A stretch of DNA of 6,983 bases from Flavobacteriaceae bacterium (GCA_002690085.1 NZDM01000028.1:1-6983); one strand, 5' to 3'. Shown: positions 1 to 6,983, counted from the first letter of the stretch. Translations and numbers: made by a program. The notes: generated by a model not told the origin, from the letters alone.

Positions 1-6
1 ATAACC

Positions 7-115
7 CTAAGGTGGTTATTGCAATGGGGCTCACCTCTTACCATCCCGAACAGAGAAGTTAAGCCCATTAGCGCCGATGGTACTACACTTGTGGAAGAGT
101 AGGTCACCGCCTTTT
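7..115 (+). rRNA. rrf: 5S ribosomal RNA, complete
   Basis: This is the structural RNA of the large ribosomal subunit central protuberance. Two universal blocks are visible: CCCGAACAGAGAAGTTAAG at 45-63 (loop B/C region) and TAGCGCCGATGGTA at 69-82 (loop E region, the same as in E. coli). The terminal helix closes by pairing 9-15 (AAGGTGG) with 107-113 (CCGCCTT), with one G-U pair, so both ends of the molecule are present. The outermost bases are uncertain by a few nucleotides. It is the last gene of an rRNA operon whose 23S gene must lie just left of the window. A strong terminator follows directly. Confidence 0.95.
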
Positions 116-122
116 TTTGAAG

Positions 123-149
123 CCCTCACAGTAATGTGGGGGTTTTTTT
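123..149 (+). terminator. Rho-independent terminator of the rRNA operon
   Basis: An eight-pair stem is formed by CCCTCACA (123-130) and TGTGGGGG (135-142), with one T-G pair, a GTAA tetraloop, and a run of seven T at 143-149. It starts about 8 bases after the 5S rRNA end. The T tract is only on the + strand side, so it stops rRNA transcription but is not a good stop for the convergent - strand genes. Confidence 0.9.
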
Positions 150-242
150 GTGGATTCAACTTTGCTACTTCGATTTAATTGTTCTTATGTTTATTTATAG
201 GTAAAAAAAAGCACATTATCATACATTTTTATAAAGAAACGG

Positions 243-470
243 CTATTTAAAGATACTGTCCATGATGATTTTAATACCTTTAAAACCTAAGTAAACTGCA
301 GCTCCACAAATTACAATACCTGTAATTACTAGGGGTATGTAAAGAGGTTTTTCGGGATTAGACAGTCCTGCATGCAATAAAACTGGTCCCAAAAAGAGTG
401 TAACCAAGGTGATTCCCATGGTTTTAAGCCCTTTTATAAATTGAGGTTTGTTGGTGCGTTTAGTTTCCAT
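243..470 (-). CDS. Small two-helix membrane protein, DUF6095 family
   Basis: A 75-residue protein of unknown function. It has a basic N-terminus (KRTNK...K...K), a first hydrophobic helix at about residues 16-36, a short polar turn (SNPEKP), a second hydrophobic helix at about 44-64, and a basic tail. The charge pattern predicts an inner-membrane hairpin with both ends in the cytoplasm. Size, topology and the position after murQ match the flavobacterial DUF6095 family, recognised from memory rather than by a search. Three in-frame ATGs compete: 482, 476 and 470. The last is chosen because homologs as I recall them begin shortly before the first helix, but no ribosome site decides it. The gene overlaps the murQ 3' end by 11 bases (23 with the longest start), suggesting translational coupling. 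No good - strand terminator is seen after its TAG stop. Confidence 0.75.
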   Translation of the reverse strand: METKRTNKPQFIKGLKTMGITLVTLFLGPVLLHAGLSNPEKPLYIPLVITGIVICGAAVYLGFKGIKIIMDSIFK

Positions 471-1278
471 TTTCATAGGCATTAATGGCGGCGCGAACGC
501 TTTGATGTTTCAAAAGCAATGCTTTGGCTTGGACTTCTTTAATTTGCAATTCATTCATTAGCATCTTCGTACCACGAATTAAAAGTTTATCATTGCTAAG
601 TTGCATGTCTACCATTTTATTGCCCTTTACATGTCCAAGTTGAATCATAGTGGTGGTCGTTATCATATTTAAAACAAGTTTTTGTGCCGTTCCCGCTTTC
701 ATCCGTGAACTCCCGGTTACAACTTCTGGGCCTACCACGACTTCAATCGGATAATCTGACACTTTTGTCAGTGGACTTTTGGCATTGCAGGTGATGCATC
801 CCGTTGGAATTTCCTGCATTTGACAAGCTTTTAAGGCGCCAATTACATAGGGGGTTGTACCAGAGGCAGCAATACCTATCACAATATCCTTTGGGTTGAT
901 GTTATAATTTTCAAGGTCTTTCCAACCCTGTTTTAGATCGTCTTCAGCAAATTCTACTGCTTTTCGAAATGCGGTATCACCACCTGCAATCAACCCCACA
1001 ACCAGACCGTGGGGTACCCCAAATGTTGGGGAACACTCAGAGGCATCTAAAATCCCCAAGCGTCCGCTAGTACCTGCGCCTATATAGAATAGTCGGCCTC
1101 CAGATTTTAATTGGCCAACTACTTTAGTAATTAAGTTTTCTAATTCAGGTATAGCTTTTTTGACAGCTTTAGGAACTGTTTCATCTTCATTATTAATCGC
1201 TTTTAAAAGATTTGAAATGGACTTTTTCTCTAAATGATCGTAGTGAGAATCTTGCTCTGTTGTTTTTGTAAAGTCCAT
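460..1278 (-). CDS. murQ: N-acetylmuramic acid 6-phosphate etherase MurQ
   Basis: MurQ cleaves the lactyl ether of MurNAc-6-phosphate to give GlcNAc-6-phosphate and D-lactate, a cytoplasmic step of cell-wall sugar recycling. The protein is a single SIS domain. It shows the sugar-phosphate loop GAGTSGRLGILDASE (residues 67-81), IAASGTTPYVIGAL (136-149) and the family signature VTGSSRMKAGTAQK (187-200). The catalytic acids of E. coli MurQ, Glu83 and Glu114, align with Glu81 and Glu112. The motif reads ECSP where E. coli has ECPP. At 272 residues it lacks about 26 C-terminal residues of the 298-residue E. coli enzyme, which appears usual for Bacteroidota. An ATG at 1326 in the same frame would add 16 residues and overlap the upstream gene. 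The start at 1278 is preferred because MDFTKTTEQ matches the family N-terminus. It lies 40 bases after the DUF4249 gene. Confidence 0.95.
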   Translation of the reverse strand: MDFTKTTEQDSHYDHLEKKSISNLLKAINNEDETVPKAVKKAIPELENLITKVVGQLKSGGRLFYIGAGTSGRLGILDASECSPTFGVPHGLVVGLIAGGDTAFRKAVEFAEDDLKQGWKDLENYNINPKDIVIGIAASGTTPYVIGALKACQMQEIPTGCITCNAKSPLTKVSDYPIEVVVGPEVVTGSSRMKAGTAQKLVLNMITTTTMIQLGHVKGNKMVDMQLSNDKLLIRGTKMLMNELQIKEVQAKALLLKHQSVRAAINAYENGN

Positions 1279-1281
1279 GCA

Positions 1282-1310
1282 CAAAAATACTATTTTTAAA
1301 ACACTTTCAA
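1282..1310 (-). promoter_or_regulatory. Candidate promoter for murQ (Bacteroidota type)
   Basis: Reading the - strand, TTG at 1310-1308 is followed by an 18-base spacer and TATTTTTG at 1289-1282. This fits the Flavobacterium/Bacteroides consensus TTG-N17-23-TAnnTTTG in both elements and in spacing. It fills the gap between the DUF4249 stop and the murQ ATG. The -7 element ends only 3 bases before that ATG, so the transcript would start at or within a few bases of the A of ATG and be essentially leaderless. The match is exact, but the region is AT-rich and chance cannot be excluded. Confidence 0.4.
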
Positions 1311-1318
1311 TTTTTAAA

Positions 1319-2119
1319 CTATTCAATCACTAAGCTTGCCTCGTAGGTTTCTGAAATGCTAAAATATCCCATCGGATAATGGCTTGCTTCAGAACTGTTA
1401 TAAACATTTCCGCGCACTGAGGTTGGTGTGGTCTTAAAAGGATCACCCCCTTCTTCGGTTTGTTCAATTACTGCGTTCATAAAATTAAAATATCTTTCAT
1501 CAGCACCATAAAGCGTTATGTAGGCAGTGTCTCCCGGTTCTAGATCCTCATAGAAGTACGAGAATGTAAAGGCATTACCTTGGTAGAATTCGTCTTTGGT
1601 TGCTAAAAAATTATTGTATCCAAAATCAAGAACATAAAAATCTTCTCGGCTGCCATCATCTGTAAAAGTTACAATGACTTCAATTTCATCTCCTTCAAAC
1701 AAAGTTTCATCTCCTTGCAATAGTGTGTCAATAGAAGTGGCTGGAATCAGTTGCTCTACAGATGATTCATAAGTTTCTCCATTGTAGAGGATGATAAGTT
1801 TGTAATTCAGGTCAAAAATAGGTGTAAAATCCAATATATAATGTCCTGGGTTCACAGCATCATGCAAAAATGGATGCGTTATGTTATTGTCTACTTCTAA
1901 AATTTCGACTTCTGCATCTGTGACCCACTGAATATTTTCATCATAAAAACCACCTGTCAAGCTCAATGCTATGACTTGAGGATCTGTGTTTTCTGGGTTC
2001 ATTTTTATGCGGGCATCAATGCTTAATCGTTCTTCTGCAGTGTTTAAATCTAGCACGATCACATCTTCACAAGAAGTTCCAAAAAAACCAATACTTAAGA
2101 ATATCAAAAATCGTTTCAT
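1319..2119 (-). CDS. DUF4249 outer-membrane lipoprotein
   Basis: A 266-residue lipoprotein of unknown biochemical function. The N-terminus MKRFLIFLSIGFFGTSC is a lipoprotein signal peptide with Cys17 as the lipidated residue, followed by acidic Glu-Asp, which could favour surface export in Bacteroidota. The mature part opens with the family-typical VIVLDLNTAEERLSIDA, continues as predicted beta-rich sequence, and ends with a conserved-looking VRGNVYNSSEASHYPMGYFS block (residues 235-254). Family placement is by recognition of these blocks. It starts only 3 bases after the TonB-dependent receptor stop codon, so the two are almost certainly co-translated. DUF4249 proteins typically accompany such receptors, where they probably form or cap an outer-membrane uptake complex, by analogy with SusD-like lipoproteins (inference). 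No disruption is seen. Confidence 0.88.
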   Translation of the reverse strand: MKRFLIFLSIGFFGTSCEDVIVLDLNTAEERLSIDARIKMNPENTDPQVIALSLTGGFYDENIQWVTDAEVEILEVDNNITHPFLHDAVNPGHYILDFTPIFDLNYKLIILYNGETYESSVEQLIPATSIDTLLQGDETLFEGDEIEVIVTFTDDGSREDFYVLDFGYNNFLATKDEFYQGNAFTFSYFYEDLEPGDTAYITLYGADERYFNFMNAVIEQTEEGGDPFKTTPTSVRGNVYNSSEASHYPMGYFSISETYEASLVIE

Positions 2120-2122
2120 GGT

Positions 2123-4483
2123 TTAAAATATAAAGTTATAAGTGACCGCACCGATCGCTCCAAAAATAGAGAGCTTGAGCGCTTCATTTTGTCCTGTATC
2201 TGTATTCTGTCTAAAATTCAATGATTGGGCATTTTTACGGTTGTACAAATTGTAAACGCTGAAAACCAATTCGCCACGCCAACCTTTGGTTTTCTCTGGT
2301 TTTGGGATGTATTTGGCTGAAACATCAAATCTGTGATAAGCAGGCAATCGGCTAGAATTTCGAGCTTCATAGGTGGGTATAAACAAGCCATTGTAAACAT
2401 ACTGTCCATTGGGGTAGGTGGTGGGTTGCCCTGTTTGGTAAAGAAAATTAGCATTTAACGTCCATTTTTCATTGAGATCATAACTTGAGGTTATAGAAAC
2501 GTCATGCGTTTTATCGAATGGAGTATTGTACCAGTTTCCATTATTAATGCCAGGTTCCGAGGGATTGCGGCCTTGAGTTTGCTGTTCGGATTTTGATAGG
2601 GTATAAGCCATCCATCCTTTGAGTCTACCGTTTTTTTTGCGAAGTAAAATTTCCAAACCATAGGCTCTAGAAAGTCCATTGAGTATAACTTGTTCAATGG
2701 CTTTGTTGGCAATTAAATTAGCCCCATCAATGTAATCGATGCGATTTTTAGTTTTCTTGTAATAGGCTTCAATTTCGAAACTGTAATCATTGTAATTTTT
2801 AAAATAGCCAAGGGCAATTTGATCCAAAAGTTGTGGTTGGATGTATTTTCCACTGGGAGCCCAAACATCTAGTGGGGTTGGTGCTGTTGTGTTTGACAAC
2901 AAATGTAAGTACTGTGTCATTCGGTTATAGCTGGCTTTTACAGAACTATTTTCATCTATTAAATAAGACAAAGCCACTCTAGGCTCAATGTTCAGAAATG
3001 AAGTTTCCACACTTCCGCTTGATGTGTCTATTGTACCCAAGGGGTCTACAGCTTCATAAATTTGTAAATTAGGATTAAAAGCCACAGCCATGTCATTTTC
3101 ATAGCGGTTCAACTCATCCTGACCAAGCCGCAAGAAACTACTAAGCCTTGCGCCATAACTCAGTGATATATTTTCTGAGACTTGTTGCTTTACATCAAGA
3201 TATACCGCATTTTCAAAAGCATTTTTTTTGGTTAATTTTTCTCTGTTGATGCCCGAGGTTGGTCCATTGGGTTGAATGATTCCTGGGTTGAAACCATAGT
3301 AGGTGCTGTGTGCGCCATATTCTAAGCTGTAACGGTCATTAAGGTATTGTTTCAAATCGAATTTGACATTCATATTTTGTATGCCCGAGCTCCATTCAAA
3401 TCCTACAAAATTTAAATCCAAACCGTAATAATAATCGGAATAGATCAAGGATAAATTTGAAAATAATTGCTCTGAAAATAAATGATTCCAACGGAAATTA
3501 ACTACCGTATTACCATAGGTGTTTTCAAAACTATTGGATACATTAAATACATCCCGACCAAAATAACCTGACAAATAAATCTTATTATCCGCATCTAAGC
3601 GATAGCTTAATTTGGTATTTAAGTCATAGAAATAGGCAATATTATCAACATCAAAAAGCGGTAGAAACAAATGGGCGTAGGTAGAGCGCCCGCCAAATAA
3701 AAAGGATCCTTTTTCTTTTTCTAAGGGCCCTTCCAACAAAATACGACTGGCTATCAAACCAATCCCACCATTGCCGTGGAATTCGTTTTTATTGCCTTCT
3801 TTTTGATAGATGTCTAAGACAGAAGCCACCCGTCCCCCGTATTTTGCAGGAATACCGCCTTTGTAAAGTTTCAAGCTTTTAATGGCATCGGGATTAAAGA
3901 CCGAGAAAAAACCAAACAAATGGGAGGAATTAAATAAAGTTGCTTCGTCTAATAAAATCAAGTTTTGATCGTTAGAACCCCCACGAACATTAAAGCCTCC
4001 AGTTCCTTCACCACCATTGGAAACGCCAGGAAGTAAAGTAATGGCTTTAACCACATCGGCTTCGCCAAAAACTACTGGAATTTGTTTAATGGTGTTGGCA
4101 TTTAGGGCATTGACGCTCATTTGAGGTGTTTTGATGTTTATACGCTCGACATCCGTTTCTAATACAATTTCATCAAGTGCATCTGCAGCGGCACCCAAGC
4201 TGAAATTTCGATTCTGATTTTGATCTAAAATGATAATTTCAGTAACTGTATTATAGCCAAGGTAGCTGATTGTAAGGCTATAAGTTCCTTTTGGTAATGT
4301 GATGGAATAAAAGCCATATTCGTTGGTAATAGTTCCAGTGTTTAGTTCTGGGAAAATCACATTGGCTCCGATTAAAGTTTCTTTTCCTTCACTTTCGTAA
4401 ACAGAACCACTTAATGTAAATTGATTTTGAGAGAACCCAAGGAATGAAATAAGAAGTAGTAAGGGAATTAAGCGCGTAGACAT
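2123..4483 (-). CDS. TonB-dependent outer-membrane receptor with CarboxypepD_reg-like domain
   Basis: A 786-residue outer-membrane transporter driven by TonB-ExbBD; the ligand is unknown. In order: a signal peptide (residues 1 to about 18, ending LGFS-Q); a carboxypeptidase-regulatory-like beta-sandwich at about 22-97 (SGSVYESEGKETLIGANV, then GFYSITLPKGTYSLTISYLGY); a linker containing LDEIVLET (103-110); the plug at about 117-230, with LPGVSNGGEGTGGFNVRGGS and LLDEATLFNSSHLFGF; and a 22-strand-type barrel from about 235 to the end. The C-terminus ends in aromatic Phe (TYNFIF), usual for barrel insertion. The plug hallmark NVRGGS and the downstream KGGIPAKYGGR are intact. It is shorter than the roughly 1000-residue SusC type, and the partner is DUF4249 rather than SusD. 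It is the first gene of the probable four-gene unit, 75 bases after icd. Confidence 0.93.
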   Translation of the reverse strand: MSTRLIPLLLLISFLGFSQNQFTLSGSVYESEGKETLIGANVIFPELNTGTITNEYGFYSITLPKGTYSLTISYLGYNTVTEIIILDQNQNRNFSLGAAADALDEIVLETDVERINIKTPQMSVNALNANTIKQIPVVFGEADVVKAITLLPGVSNGGEGTGGFNVRGGSNDQNLILLDEATLFNSSHLFGFFSVFNPDAIKSLKLYKGGIPAKYGGRVASVLDIYQKEGNKNEFHGNGGIGLIASRILLEGPLEKEKGSFLFGGRSTYAHLFLPLFDVDNIAYFYDLNTKLSYRLDADNKIYLSGYFGRDVFNVSNSFENTYGNTVVNFRWNHLFSEQLFSNLSLIYSDYYYGLDLNFVGFEWSSGIQNMNVKFDLKQYLNDRYSLEYGAHSTYYGFNPGIIQPNGPTSGINREKLTKKNAFENAVYLDVKQQVSENISLSYGARLSSFLRLGQDELNRYENDMAVAFNPNLQIYEAVDPLGTIDTSSGSVETSFLNIEPRVALSYLIDENSSVKASYNRMTQYLHLLSNTTAPTPLDVWAPSGKYIQPQLLDQIALGYFKNYNDYSFEIEAYYKKTKNRIDYIDGANLIANKAIEQVILNGLSRAYGLEILLRKKNGRLKGWMAYTLSKSEQQTQGRNPSEPGINNGNWYNTPFDKTHDVSITSSYDLNEKWTLNANFLYQTGQPTTYPNGQYVYNGLFIPTYEARNSSRLPAYHRFDVSAKYIPKPEKTKGWRGELVFSVYNLYNRKNAQSLNFRQNTDTGQNEALKLSIFGAIGAVTYNFIF

Positions 4484-4490
4484 AGAAAAT

Positions 4491-4505
4491 TTTTACGCCG
4501 TAAAA
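4491..4505 (-). promoter_or_regulatory. Small palindrome in the leader of the TonB-receptor gene
   Basis: TTTTACG and CGTAAAA flank a single central base, giving a near-perfect 15-base inverted repeat that ends 7 bases before the receptor ATG. In RNA it would fold as a 6-pair stem (TTTTAC/GTAAAA) with a 3-base loop, covering the AT-rich stretch where a Bacteroidota ribosome would land. In DNA it could be an operator. Function is inferred from position only. No complete TTG/TAnnTTTG promoter was found between icd and this gene. Confidence 0.3.
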
Positions 4506-4558
4506 TTAAACAAAAAAGGAGTTTTCTAAGACGCCTTTAACATAACTTTGATGATTAT

Positions 4559-6772
4559 TTATTGATCTAAAATGGCATTAAAAGTTTCACTTGGACGCAT
4601 GGCTTTTTGTATTTTATCTTCATTGGGTAAGTAGTAGCCTCCAATATCGACGGATTGCCCCTGAACTGAAATAAGTTCTTCGATTATTTTGTCCTCATTT
4701 GATTTGAGTTGATCATAGATCTTTTTAAAGGCCAATTTGAGTTCTAAATCTTCTTCTTGGTTTGAAAGCGCTTCCGCCCAAAAAAGCGCCAAATAAAAAT
4801 GACTGCCCCGATTGTCGAGTTCTTTAACTTTTCTTGAGGGCGATTTTTTTTCTAGTAAAAAGTGTTCAGTTGCATTATCCAATGCTGCTCCTATTATAGC
4901 GGCTTTCGGGTGGTTATGTACTTGACTGAAGTGTTCTAAGGATACAGCCAATGCTAAAAATTCCCCAAGCGAATCCCAACGTAAGTGATTTTCTTCTAAA
5001 AATTGTTCAACATGTTTTGGGGCAGATCCACCAGCGCCAGTTTCAAACAAGCCACCGCCATTCATAAGCGGAACAATTGAAAGCATTTTAGCACTTGTTC
5101 CCACTTCAAGTATTGGGAATAGATCGGTCAGATAATCTCTTAAAACATTCCCCGTCACCGATATGGTATCTAGACCATTTTTGAGTCGTTCTAATGTGAA
5201 ATGAGTTGCTTCTAAAGGCGATAAAATTTTAAAATCTAAATCTGATGTATCGTAATCACTAATATATAGATTTACTTTTTTTATGAGCGCTGCATCATGT
5301 GCGCGATTTTCATCTAACCAAAAAACAGCTGGTGTTTGAGATGCTCGTGCACGGGTTACTGCTAATTTTACCCAGTCTTGAATTGGTGCGTCTTTAACCT
5401 GACACATACGCCAAATATCTCCTTTTTCAACTTTGTGCGAGGTGTATATGGTTCCATCTTGGTCTATGACTTCAACAACACCATCTGAATCAATTTCAAA
5501 AGTTTTGTCATGAGATCCATATTCTTCCGCTTTTTGAGCCATCAAACCTACATTTGGTACAGTACCCATTGTAGATGGATTAAAAGCGCCGTGTTTTTTG
5601 CAAAAATCTATAGTTGCTGTGTAAATACTTGCGTAGCTGCTATCTGGAATGATAGCCTTGGTGTCTTGTTCTAAGCCTTTTGCATTGTACATTTTACCAG
5701 AAGTCCGGATCATGGCTGGCATAGAGGCATCAATAATGACATCACTTGGGACGTGTAAATTGGTAATTCCTTTTTCGGAGTTTACCATGGCTAAATCAGG
5801 ACCGTCGTTAAGCGCTTTGTTAAACGCTTCTTCAATTTCGTTGCGCTTTTGGGAATCCAATTTTTTTAGTTTATCTAAAATATTTTCATAGCCATTGTTA
5901 GGGTTAACTCCAATTTGTTTAAATTCTGTTTTGTAGTTCTCAAAAACGTCTGAGAAAAATAGGCGAATCACATGTCCAAAAATTATAGGGTCACTTACTT
6001 TCATCATGGTTGCTTTCATGTGTAAAGAGAGCAACACTCCAGAAGCTTTAGCTTCCTCAATTTGTTTTTTTATGAATATTTTTAAAGCACTAACATCCAT
6101 CAAACTTGCATCAAAAATCTCTTTGTCTAAAAGTTTGATACCTTCTTTTAAAATTGTTTTTTGACCTGTATGACTGCTGTGAACAATACGAACAGTCGTT
6201 TCATTTTTTAAGGTTACGGATTGTTCGTTGTGTGCAAAGTCCCCGGATTCCATGCAGGCAACATGGGTTTTGGAATCAGATTTCCATTCTCCCATACTGT
6301 GAGGATTTTTTTTGGCATAGCTTTTTACAGCTTTTGGTGCACGACGGTCTGAATTGCCTTCCCGTAATACAGGATTTACGGCACTTCCTTTAATTTTGTC
6401 GTAGCGATTTTTTATTTGCTGTTGTTCATCACTTTGGGGTTGTTCAGGGTATTTTGGAAGGGCGTACCCATGGGACTGAAGTTCAGCAATAGCCTCCTTA
6501 AGCTGAGGTAATGAGGCACTAATATTTGGCAGTTTTATCACATTGGCTTCTGGGGTTTTGACTAGGCCACCCAGGCTTTTAAGTGCATCTTCTACAGGCT
6601 CTTTTTCTGAGATATATTCTGGAAAAGCGGACAGTATTCTTGAAGCTAATGATATGTTTTTGGTTTCTAAAGATATACCATAGGGCTCCAAAAATGAGGA
6701 AACAATAGGCAGAAAAGATCGAGAGGCTAATGCAGGTGCTTCATCCGTAATGGTGTATATAATTTGAGCCAT
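4559..6772 (-). CDS. icd: NADP-dependent isocitrate dehydrogenase, monomeric type
   Basis: Oxidative decarboxylation of isocitrate to 2-oxoglutarate with NADPH formation in the TCA cycle (EC 1.1.1.42), cytoplasmic. The 737-residue length and sequence fit the monomeric (IDH-II) family, unrelated in length to the ~420-residue dimeric enzymes. Known ligands of the Azotobacter vinelandii enzyme are all kept with an offset of two. For isocitrate these are Ser130, Asn133, Arg137 and Arg143 in [15 protein letters not shown], plus Lys253, Tyr418 and Arg545. For the metal they are Asp348, Asp546 and Asp550. For the NADP 2'-phosphate they are His587, Arg598 and Arg647, which supports NADP over NAD. The glycine-rich [18 protein letters not shown] (570-587) is intact. 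The start [16 protein letters not shown] is the normal family N-terminus. It is preceded by a 165-base leader after an upstream terminator, so it is probably its own unit, with possible read-through into the receptor gene because no strong terminator follows. Confidence 0.97.
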   Translation of the reverse strand: MAQIIYTITDEAPALASRSFLPIVSSFLEPYGISLETKNISLASRILSAFPEYISEKEPVEDALKSLGGLVKTPEANVIKLPNISASLPQLKEAIAELQSHGYALPKYPEQPQSDEQQQIKNRYDKIKGSAVNPVLREGNSDRRAPKAVKSYAKKNPHSMGEWKSDSKTHVACMESGDFAHNEQSVTLKNETTVRIVHSSHTGQKTILKEGIKLLDKEIFDASLMDVSALKIFIKKQIEEAKASGVLLSLHMKATMMKVSDPIIFGHVIRLFFSDVFENYKTEFKQIGVNPNNGYENILDKLKKLDSQKRNEIEEAFNKALNDGPDLAMVNSEKGITNLHVPSDVIIDASMPAMIRTSGKMYNAKGLEQDTKAIIPDSSYASIYTATIDFCKKHGAFNPSTMGTVPNVGLMAQKAEEYGSHDKTFEIDSDGVVEVIDQDGTIYTSHKVEKGDIWRMCQVKDAPIQDWVKLAVTRARASQTPAVFWLDENRAHDAALIKKVNLYISDYDTSDLDFKILSPLEATHFTLERLKNGLDTISVTGNVLRDYLTDLFPILEVGTSAKMLSIVPLMNGGGLFETGAGGSAPKHVEQFLEENHLRWDSLGEFLALAVSLEHFSQVHNHPKAAIIGAALDNATEHFLLEKKSPSRKVKELDNRGSHFYLALFWAEALSNQEEDLELKLAFKKIYDQLKSNEDKIIEELISVQGQSVDIGGYYLPNEDKIQKAMRPSETFNAILDQ

Positions 6773-6825
6773 AGAGTAAGCTTTTTACAGCTTGATTTTT
6801 TATGTTATGTATTTTAAAAAGCCTT

Positions 6826-6833
6826 CAAATATA
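6826..6833 (-). promoter_or_regulatory. Candidate -7 promoter element of icd
   Basis: On the - strand this reads TATATTTG, a full match to the Bacteroidota -7 consensus TAnnTTTG. It lies 53 bases upstream of the icd ATG and would give an untranslated leader of about 45-50 bases. No TTG was found at the expected 17-23 base spacing upstream, so the -33 element is missing or degenerate. The leader ends with TAAAAAG about 8 bases before the ATG, a plausible AT-rich ribosome-binding region. Confidence 0.4.
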
Positions 6834-6872
6834 TTAAAAACCCCAGTATTAAGAGTTTAAATAACAAATGAA

Positions 6873-6938
6873 TTTTAACATTTTGACAACAATCCAATTT
6901 GGCATCTCTTTTTTTGACAAAATGATAAACTTTTAACA
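6873..6938. repeat. Four TTTTRACA octamers upstream of icd
   Basis: On the + strand the octamer occurs at 6873-6880 (TTTTAACA), 6881-6888 (TTTTGACA, directly tandem), 6912-6919 (TTTTGACA) and 6931-6938 (TTTTAACA), all in the same orientation. The start-to-start distances are 8, 31 and 19 bases. They sit 40 to 105 bases upstream of the candidate icd -7 element, where an activator or repressor could bind. The region is very AT-rich, so some copies could be chance. Confidence 0.3.
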
Positions 6939-6966
6939 AAAAAAGCGCTGTTATAACAGCGCTTTT
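6938..6966 (-). terminator. Palindromic terminator, mainly for leftward transcription
   Basis: Bases 6941-6966 form a perfect 26-base palindrome whose core AGCGCTGTTATAACAGCGCT folds into a GC-rich stem. On the - strand the stem is followed by seven T (6944-6938), a classic Rho-independent terminator. On the + strand there are only four T before a G, so rightward activity would be weaker. It most likely ends a - strand gene lying right of the window and separates it from icd, although a bidirectional role between convergent genes cannot be excluded from here. Confidence 0.75.
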
Positions 6967-6983
6967 GTAAAATTAATTATTTG

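Noticed and set aside
1279..1326. Longer MurQ start adding 16 residues
   Set aside because: The extra residues (MNSLKIESVLKIVFLC) are not family-like, overlap the DUF4249 stop codon and would cover the candidate murQ promoter.
2218..2712. Two short - strand open frames (2218-2454 and 2491-2712) inside the receptor gene
   Set aside because: They are alternative-frame shadows of the barrel-coding part of the TonB-dependent receptor, which runs uninterrupted through the region.
4511..4538. Possible icd terminator (AAAGG ... CCTTTTTT on the - strand)
   Set aside because: Only 5 pairs, two of them G-C, with a 14-base loop; too weak to call a terminator.
4543..4550. TAACTTTG, a -7-like element on the + strand
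   Set aside because: There is no TTG at the right spacing and no + strand gene downstream for it to serve.
5649..5891. Open frame of 80 codons on the + strand inside icd
   Set aside because: It lies wholly antisense to a gene with all family ligands intact, and its product shows no recognisable motif or leader.
6154..6393. Open frame of 79 codons on the + strand inside icd
   Set aside because: Antisense shadow of icd; composition is arbitrary and there is no supporting promoter or ribosome site.
6778..6793. Inverted repeat AAGCT/AGCTT in the icd leader
   Set aside because: A 5-pair stem in AT-rich sequence, with no T run or conserved aptamer features; not enough for a riboswitch or attenuator call.

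Overview
The window reads as a low-GC member of the Bacteroidota, most likely of the family Flavobacteriaceae. Supporting this are a flavobacterial-type 5S rRNA, a TonB-dependent receptor with an N-terminal carboxypeptidase-regulatory-like domain paired with a DUF4249 lipoprotein, a short (272-residue) MurQ, a small two-helix membrane protein of DUF6095 type, a monomeric NADP-isocitrate dehydrogenase, and -7 elements of the Bacteroidota form TAnnTTTG. Genus cannot be settled from the sequence alone.

Layout: bases 1-150 on the + strand are the end of a ribosomal RNA operon, with a complete 5S rRNA and its terminator. Everything else is on the - strand and converges on it. Read in the direction of transcription (right to left), there is first a perfect palindromic terminator at the right edge, probably belonging to a gene outside the window. 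Next come a 165-base icd leader with a candidate promoter and a repeat cluster, then icd itself. After a 75-base gap containing a small palindrome come the TonB-dependent receptor gene, the DUF4249 lipoprotein gene (3 bases later), murQ (40 bases later, with its own near-consensus promoter) and the DUF6095 gene, whose start overlaps the end of murQ. The 127 bases between 5S and the DUF6095 stop hold only the 5S terminator and AT-rich sequence.

How the genes may work together: icd is central metabolism (isocitrate to 2-oxoglutarate with NADPH) and stands alone. The receptor and lipoprotein look like an outer-membrane uptake pair for an unknown ligand. MurQ acts in the cytoplasm on N-acetylmuramic acid 6-phosphate in cell-wall recycling, and the DUF6095 protein is a probable inner-membrane hairpin of unknown function. 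The tight packing suggests one transcription unit. That raises the untested idea that the receptor pair and DUF6095 serve uptake or recycling of cell-wall sugars. No mobile element, CRISPR array, tRNA, broken gene or sign of recent transfer was seen.
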